From contig NC_077227.1 of NCBI RefSeq assembly GCF_027887165.1, positions 64,552,607 to 64,616,606 of the forward strand: a DNA stretch of 64,000 bases, written 5' to 3'. This stretch comes from Monodelphis domestica. Taxonomy: Eukaryota > Chordata > Mammalia > Didelphimorphia > Didelphidae. Made by a program: the position numbers and the translations under genes. A model generated the notes under the pieces. That model was not told the DNA's origin. It saw only the letters and a list, made by a program, of their open reading frames with translations, and did no database searches. Positions 57,205-64,000 of the stretch are shown here, in pieces (position 1 is the first letter of the stretch; the number at the start of each line of letters is the position of its first letter).

Positions 57205-58430
57205 GAGATACATATCCCTTTGCTAAGGTAGAAAACTCAAACTTTTTCAACATATTGATTAGTTTTGCTGAACTAGAGTTTTTTTCTTCTTTATTATAAG
57301 GGATGGTGAGCTGAGAGGGTAGAGGGATTCCACAGGGAATAAAGGTGATATAAAAACAAAAGAGAGAAAAAATTTTAATTCAAGTTGCTTCCCTTAATCT
57401 TCAGAGTAGGGATGTGGGTAGAAGTCAAGTATTCTCTTATTAGCCACATGCCAAGGGAGGGGAAAAATCAAATGGTCATTACTGTATTGGTAACCAATAA
57501 TATCATCCCTTCTGGGTTCACTCTCTCAACTTGGAATGTGTACTCAAAGATTGGGTTTCCACAGTGTAGCTAACATTATCCTCCTAAGGGTTCTAGAGAT
57601 AATTCTGAGGGATTGAAGTCTTCTGGTATTGTGACTCATGACTCATGTGCTTTCCATTAACATTATTTAGACAAGATACAATTTGCTTTTGGAAAGGGAT
57701 TTATCTAGAATCTAGTATAGTAAGATCAGTTGGCATAAAACTCCCCGCCAGTGACTGGTCCATACTCTCCCACAAGTTCACTGAGATCCATGGGAGAATG
57801 GTCTCTAACTGTAGAGATTATGTGTATACCAAAGATAAACTTGGACTAATGATAACTGGAAGTCCTTTCTTAAGTATATAGCTGACATTCCATTCTGGGA
57901 AAAGGGGTCACAGTCCTTGAAGATGCTTCCCCAAAACAGTGGCTTCCTTTCTACATATTTTGGTATCTGTAGCACCTTTGTCTCTACCCCTTTACCACCA
58001 AAGTGACTCCTGGGGCCTGAGGGTTAGTTAAGCAATGTTTTGCTAAATGTCTACATCTGTGGGAAGTGCTGATGAAAGAGTGAGTGTGCCTAGTAGCTGG
58101 AAGAAAGAGGGAATTATCTGACACGATCTGAAAACTATTACAGTTCCTCTAAGTCTTCTTTTATGAGATCTACACATTCCCATTTCCTTTAACAAACTGA
58201 GTATTCAGTTTCTTGGCCATCATGGTCACACTCCTCTAAACATGCTCAAACTCACCGTTGCCCTCCCTAAATTATTGTATACAGAACTAATTTCGATCAT
58301 TCAGATATAATCTGTTCAAGGCATAAATTATCACCTCCTTCATTCTTGACACCACACCTATCAGAATAAGTCCAAAGACTGCCTGATTTGGCTGCTGTGT
58401 CTTTACTACTGACTCATATTAAGTTTGTAA
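57205..58430. other. Intergenic, nothing recognised
   Basis: No repeat family or exon named by eye. Confidence 0.4.
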
Positions 58431-58434
58431 TCTG

Positions 58435-58631
58435 GGGAAAAATAGTTGACTCAGTGGATTGAGTGCCATACCTAGAGACAGGAAGTCCAGGGTTCAAATT
58501 TGACCTCTAATACTTCCTAGCTTGACCCCAGGAAAGTGACTTAACTCCCATTGCCTAACCTTTACCTCTCTTCTTCTTTGGAACCAATATACAGTATTGA
58601 TTCTAAGGTAAGGGTCTGGGAAAAAAAAAAG
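58435..58631 (+). mobile_element. tRNA-like marsupial SINE
   Basis: GACTCAGTGGATTGAGTGCC near the start, A-rich tail at 58619-58632. Confidence 0.85.
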
Positions 58632-58779
58632 AAACATATCCAGTATCATACAGGAAGGGCTCTGACTCAAGTCTTCTCACAGTTCCCTCCAAACCTATGG
58701 ACAGTAACTCCTCCAGCATTTACTAGAAGATTTCATGAGTTGCTGTTGTCCTAAAACTCTAGCAGATGTTTATAATGTC

Positions 58780-58915
58780 CCTTTATGGCACAGTGATTTA
58801 TTTTGTGAGATGTAGAAGATATTCATTCATTGGACTGAGAATTGGACTAGATCACTTCTTGGGTCACTTCCAACTCTCAGATTTTATGACTCTGTGAAAT
58901 GGCTTTATTACTTTC
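58780..58915 (+). repeat. CR1/L3- or MIR-like tail
   Basis: TTGGACTAGATCACTTCTTG, CCAACTCTCAGATTTTATGA, CTCTGTGA. Confidence 0.45.
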
Positions 58916-58919
58916 AGGT

Positions 58920-60485
58920 CTATAAAAAAGGTTCCACTTTGTTTCAAGATACAATCAAATCTTGCTCAAATAGAGGGGGAAAGTAGTCTGTTCAGTAAAG
59001 GGTTTCTCTGTACCCTTTGCCAAAGCAATCAAAGAAACAGCCCATCTTTGGAGATGTTCCTATTCTAAAGCAGCCTGCTTAAACATTAGATTCCAAGGGA
59101 TCACTCTATTATAGCCATGACATTCAGATTGTGGGAGCATTTGCATCCCCTCCATTAGCTATAGATTTATGAAAAACCTGTAAAAACACTTGGGAACAAA
59201 TTTTCAAGAAATATGTCAATTATTAGGTATGACGAATTTACAGAGATGTTTTTCTCATTGAAAAAAGTGTGTTGGTGGAAGGGGTTGGGGTTTTTTTGCT
59301 TTTTATTTCATCTTGAACAAACTCTGGGATATTCCCAGCACGAAGTAAGCCATGAAAGATGAAAGTGTTGGGGAAATTCTTGTAAAAGACATCCTTGCTA
59401 TTTAGACATTGGTTCTTCCACACTGGGATTATAGGTTAAGTAACTGATTAGTTGAGGGAATCAAATATACAAAATAACTGGCATTTATTTATATATACTT
59501 TACATTTTTCAAAATGTTTCACAGAGTAATCTACACCTTACAACAATATTCTGTAAAATATATATTACAGGCATTACTATCCCCCTTTTTTTCACATAAG
59601 GAAAATGGGTCTGAGAGAGACACTTTGCTCAAGATGGCATAGTATCAGAAGCGGGATTTGAACACAAGATTTACTGAAGTCTTCTTGACCCCAAGCCCAA
59701 AGCTGTATCCACTCTGTCTTAGTGTTTCCATATAACAATACCCCATAGTTGGAGTAAGTAGAGTTCTTCCTAGAGGCAGGAGGTTGATGGGGAGAGGAAA
59801 AGTCCTTTCCAGCCCAGGGAGAAAGTTTAGGAATCAAATACTATGCACCTCTATGAAAATCCAGTCTCTCCTACCCTCTAGTGGCCAAAATAACATAAAA
59901 CTAAAAGCAAGCTCTAGCTAAAAGTTCCTCATTGACCTCTCAATAGGCTAGACTATTTCATTGTTTCCAAGATGGACTGATTCACAAATGAACTTTCAAA
60001 TATCACTGCAGGTCGGAATAAACAGTTACAAATGTCTGCACACCCCCAAGCCATTTTACTAGAAAAGGAATAGAGAAGAACAGAAGCTTCTTTGGAACTT
60101 GTTCAAGGAGCAAATAAGCCTCTGAGCTTGGAGGGAAAAGCATGCTGGGTAACAAACATCGCCTCTTTCTTTACCTCTCAAGATCAGAATCCAGATATTT
60201 CATGTGACCCAAGCCCAAGGAATGAGGCATCACTGTGCATATTGAGTGAGCTTTCTAGGGTTGATCTAGACTGTAATAATTTCTTTCTCTTTAAATTGTG
60301 AAAATCCTGAGAACACTGTAGGGCATACCCTTCTCTGAAATGAAAAAAGAGAAACATCTTTGTTTGGGAAAGTCATCACTTCTAGGGCACGGCATTTAAT
60401 AGTTCTCTCTTCTAAATGGAGAAAAGGGTGTTGGAAGGCAAGTGGGACAGGGACCTCTTTAAAGAATTAAGAATGTATTGCTCTC
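58920..60485. other. Intergenic, mostly unassigned
   Basis: MIR-family piece at about 59480-59720, mostly reversed. The rest looks unique. No exon recognised. Confidence 0.4.
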
Positions 60486-60487
60486 TA

Positions 60488-60681
60488 TAGAGCAGCTAGG
60501 TGACTTGAGAGCCAGGCCTGGAGACAGGAGGTCCTGGGTTCAAATTTGACCTTAAATACTTCCTACCTGTATGACCCTGGGCAAGTCACTTAACCCCAAT
60601 TGCCTAGCCCTTTCCACCCTTCTGCCTTGGAATAGATACTTAGAATTGATTTTAAGCAGAAGATGAGTGTTTAAAAAAAAA
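60488..60681 (+). mobile_element. tRNA-like marsupial SINE
   Basis: GAGCAGCTAGGTGACTTGAG start and an A run at 60672-60681. Confidence 0.85.
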
Positions 60682-60689
60682 GAATTAAT

Positions 60690-62425
60690 TGCTTTCTCTT
60701 GACCTCAATAGTAGGTCTTCCAAAAGAGTTGCACTCTGTAAACATGACCTTTCTGCTCAAAATAGGTTAGGTAGAGGCAAATATTAGTTATGGGGAAAGG
60801 GCCATGAGATTAAATTCAAGGTCACATGGACACAGAGTCCATGAAGGATGAAAGTTTCCATTTCTTGGCTGACCACAGGTCTCCCATTGACCTCATCACT
60901 TCCCAGCAAAGTCAACAGTGCCTTGAGAGTACTTACGGATACTTAGCTTTCCAAAATGATGCCAGTAACTAAGTGTGATTCCCAGAGACCTACAATCTCT
61001 GACTTGGGTATATGTCAAAGAAGTTAAAGATATATACCTACCGTGTATGCAACATCATCACCTATCTCTTCAGCATTTTCTGGGTGCTAAAGCTCAGGCT
61101 GTTTATAGCTGCTATACAAATACACACAACCACACACAAATCTACAACACAGAGTAGCCTAATAGCATTAGTAACATCAAAATGGTTGGAACACGAACAA
61201 ATAAGGAATTGCTCCCTAATTAGTAATACTCACATCTGCACTTCCATGAAAAGATACTTGATTTTCTTGTTCTATCTTGCTTTATCACAATACCATTCTG
61301 TAATTGTGGCATGGGGGCCTAGCCTCAACACAAGCCCAGAAGTCCCAGCTCTCCTAGCTTTCATAAGCTGCCAACAGGCATCCTCAAAGAAGGTGAAAAG
61401 AAAACTATGCCTTTGTTCAGACTATTGGTAACAGTTACCATTTTGATACCCTGTCATCTTGTTTTTGCTATTGGGTTATTTTGTTTTTATTTTGTTTTTG
61501 ATCTCTTTTCTCTGTTCTGATCTCTATATACAGAATTGCCATTTCACTCAGCTTAAATCCCAAAGGTCCTAGATAGAGAGAATGTGAAATGAGCAGGTCG
61601 TTACCTACCTCGGTAGTTACATATTAATTCCTATCGGTCCAGAAGACCTGGCAGTGTCAATTCCCAGAAGTAAGTAGCCAGAGAAAGTCAACCATAGATA
61701 GCAATATGTTATTAGGTTTGTGGGTGGATCAAATCATTATAAAAGTATAGATATATGCAAGGATGGGAAATAGAAGGTGGGAAGGGTTATATGTGAGTGG
61801 GGGGAAATGAAGAAGTGAAAATCTATATTGAGAAGTCAAAAGAAATTAGGCCTATGAGACAGGTAACTGCCCTAACTTGATGAAGTGCCTTAGCAGAGGA
61901 ATTTGATTAACTTGTCTTCTAGATTCTTAGAAGGCTTCCTACTGTCCTATAGATCTTTTGGATAACTCAAACACCCAGGATCTCTTTTTAGGTCAAAAGA
62001 TTAGGAAATGTCCAAAATAACTTCACTCTTCAAAAATTCAAACATGTCATAGATTCTGTGTGAACTATAAATTTATGGGACAGAAGTGAAACCCTACAAA
62101 AACCAAGTCAGAATTAAATATCTCCCTTCTTGGCTGTAATATTGTCTTAATAATAAGTCTTAAATCAGAAATCACAGATTACACTAAAAGTTGCATAAAG
62201 ACAGAGATAGTTATTCCCATGTTATCTTCTTTGCATGGTCTATGATCTTCAACCATAGCCTGGCCCTAGGCAGAGAAAAATGATGTGGCTGCCTCTATCA
62301 GGTCATTTGATGGTCATTCCAAAACTCTGCCTATGCTAGACCCACTGGCCTACTCTGTCATTCTCGTGCTCCCAAATACTTACCAGTCACATTAGACAAC
62401 AATGGCAGGGTCTGTAGGCAATGGC
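60690..62425. other. Intergenic, nothing recognised
   Basis: A 139-codon frame at 61012-61431 has no recognised similarity or convincing signals. Confidence 0.35.
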
Positions 62426-62429
62426 CCGC

Positions 62430-62960
62430 ATGCCCAATACACTCCTTCATTTCTCCTTCCCTAAATCCTTATTTTTCTTCCATCTTCACCTCAGGTACCA
62501 CCATCTTCCTAACCACCTCAAGTATTAATGCTCTCTTCTCTTCCCCCCTCCGCTTAACTTGGTATTTCCTTATCTGGGCATATCATATCCCCATCCCAGC
62601 TCACTAGAATTTAAACTCCTTGTGGTCAGGGACTATTTTATTTTTTATCTTTGTGTGACCAGCACCAAAAACAGTGTCTTTCACATAATAGGTACTTAAT
62701 AATTACTCTGTTCTTATTCCTATTATAGTTTTGTCTTCTTTTTCTCTGATTTTTCTATTGAGAGCATCTTCAAGGTCTATGTTTGTGGATGGAGCCACAA
62801 AGAGAGACTGATCTAAATTACAAGTGCTCACATTACACAGGTCATTGTGATAGGGCTATGGATACAGAGATAAAATAGCATTTATATAGTATTTTACAAT
62901 TTGCTAAATGTTTTACAAACATTATCTCATTTGGTCCTTAAAATGACCCTGGAAGGTATA
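62430..62960 (+). repeat. L2 3' end and MIR-family piece
   Basis: L2 at about 62430-62710 (AAACTCCTTGTGGTCAGGGA, ACATAATAGGTACTTAATAA), then TTTACAAACATTATCTCATT at 62912. Confidence 0.65.
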
Positions 62961-62964
62961 AGGG

Positions 62965-63670
62965 TGATATTAGAAATTAAGTATTATTTTATTAGTTTAG
63001 AGATAAGAAGTAGAGAAGCTGGCTTGAGAAAGAATTGGAGTTTCAAACAGAGCTAAGAGTGTCAGTTTCAAGTCTAATAGTCTTTCTGGGTGGCAGGTGG
63101 TCTCTGGTAGTTGGGAGAGTCACAGATTCTCTCTCTGAGGGCTTGAAAGAGGTAACATCTCTCTCTATCTATCTTTCTCTTTCTCTCTCTCACTGAGGTA
63201 GAAGGAAAAGAGGGAAAGACCTGAGGGAGATAAGTGTTTTCTTTTTCCAACTTGGGAAACACTATTGACTATCTATTGCTGTTTTTAAAGATTTATATCT
63301 GAGAAGACCAAAGAAAGACCTGGTATTTGGTTTGGACTCTGAGTCTGTTAAGGTGTAGAGTCCTAATTTGGTTCTTGCTCAGACAACTAGCCTTTGTTGT
63401 TTTTATAAATTGGAGATGAAGTTAAGAATTATAAGGATAATCATGTTAGTTTATTTAGAATAGTAAAAATGTGGGTTAGTTAGATCAGGAAGGATCAGTA
63501 TAGCCTGTGGACACAGGAGAAGCAGTTCTTTGCAGAACCAGGGAGTTTTACTTGGGTGGAGTTAGAATCCCTTAGTTAGAAATCCTTTTTTATCTTTATA
63601 TTTCAATAAAGACTTTATTTTTTTTTTTATAAATTAGTCTCTTTAGCATCCTTGTGCCTGGTCCTGAAGA
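62965..63670 (+). repeat. Possible LTR-like segment near window end
   Basis: An AATAAA (63605-63610) is followed by a T-rich stretch and TTAGTCTCTTTAGCATCC. This resembles the U5 end of an LTR, but no family or ends are fixed. Confidence 0.25.
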
Positions 63671-64000
63671 GAAGTTCACTTAAGGGCTTTGCTTCACTGA
63701 CATAAATTGAAGATACTTTGTGAGCACAGCAAGCAGAGTATCAAAACCAGTTTATAACCCATAATCCATTCATTACTTATTAGTTTTACAGTTTGCCTAT
63801 TATTTTTACAAAGGTAGAATCTCTATTTTTACAACTGAAGAAATGGAAATGATCTGCTTAGCATAATTCCTAGCAAGTAATGAAGGCAGAATTTGACCTT
63901 CTCTTCCCCACAATCAAAGAATTTATAGTGTAAGGGGGTTAAGACACTAAAACATTTAAAAAGATGACAGAATAAGTAATATAGCCTTATTCCAAGGGGT
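63670..64000. other. Window end, nothing recognised
   Basis: AT-rich with a weak reversed MIR-like part near 63820-63880. Confidence 0.35.

Overview
The window looks like nuclear DNA from a marsupial mammal. The evidence is a split host gene for a mammalian lung collectin (surfactant protein A), a mammalian-type LINE-1, old MIR and L2 repeats, and several copies of a tRNA-like SINE of the type common in marsupials, containing the pieces GCTCAGTGGATTGAGAG and CTTACCACTCTTCTGCCTTGG. The SINE wording recalls Australian marsupials more than opossum, but that is a memory-based guess and I do not name a species. Most of the sequence is intergenic or intronic and dominated by transposable elements.

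Layout. Positions 1-5.5 kb hold a broken class I (gamma-like) endogenous retrovirus: RT tail, RNase H, integrase, an unreadable env region and a probable 3' LTR. A SINE and a solo LTR from another retrovirus family sit inside it. Positions 5.5-13.7 kb hold old MIR, L2 and SINE copies, a short hAT-type DNA transposon with its 8-bp target duplication (9.2-9.5 kb), and a GT/GA-rich microsatellite. Positions 13.76-21.7 kb hold a second copy of the same solo LTR, a full-length LINE-1 on the minus strand with both ORFs open and an exact 18-bp target duplication (14540-20806), and a third LTR-like segment. Positions 22-30 kb hold Mar-type SINEs, a SINE inside a SINE, L2/L3 remnants, an 800-bp mosaic pentanucleotide array and an old repeat split by an L1 fragment.

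Positions 30.9-37.9 kb hold the one clear host gene, surfactant protein A (SFTPA), on the plus strand: four coding exons encoding 247 residues, plus one likely and one possible 5' untranslated exon and a TATA box. The splice sites are canonical, all three coding introns are phase 1, and the coding parts join without a break. From 38 to 64 kb I recognise no further complete gene. The region holds old L1, L2, MIR and SINE pieces, several long microsatellites, an unusual interleaved inverted repeat at 51.2-51.4 kb, and two weak exon-like stretches (44.25 kb and 55.24 kb), the latter encoding a short membrane segment.

I found no sign of an undescribed multi-gene system. The items most worth a second look are the intact LINE-1, the pentanucleotide mosaic, the A-B-A'-B' inverted repeat and the small membrane-spanning ORF. 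Family names for repeats come from recognition by eye, and most repeat ends are approximate.
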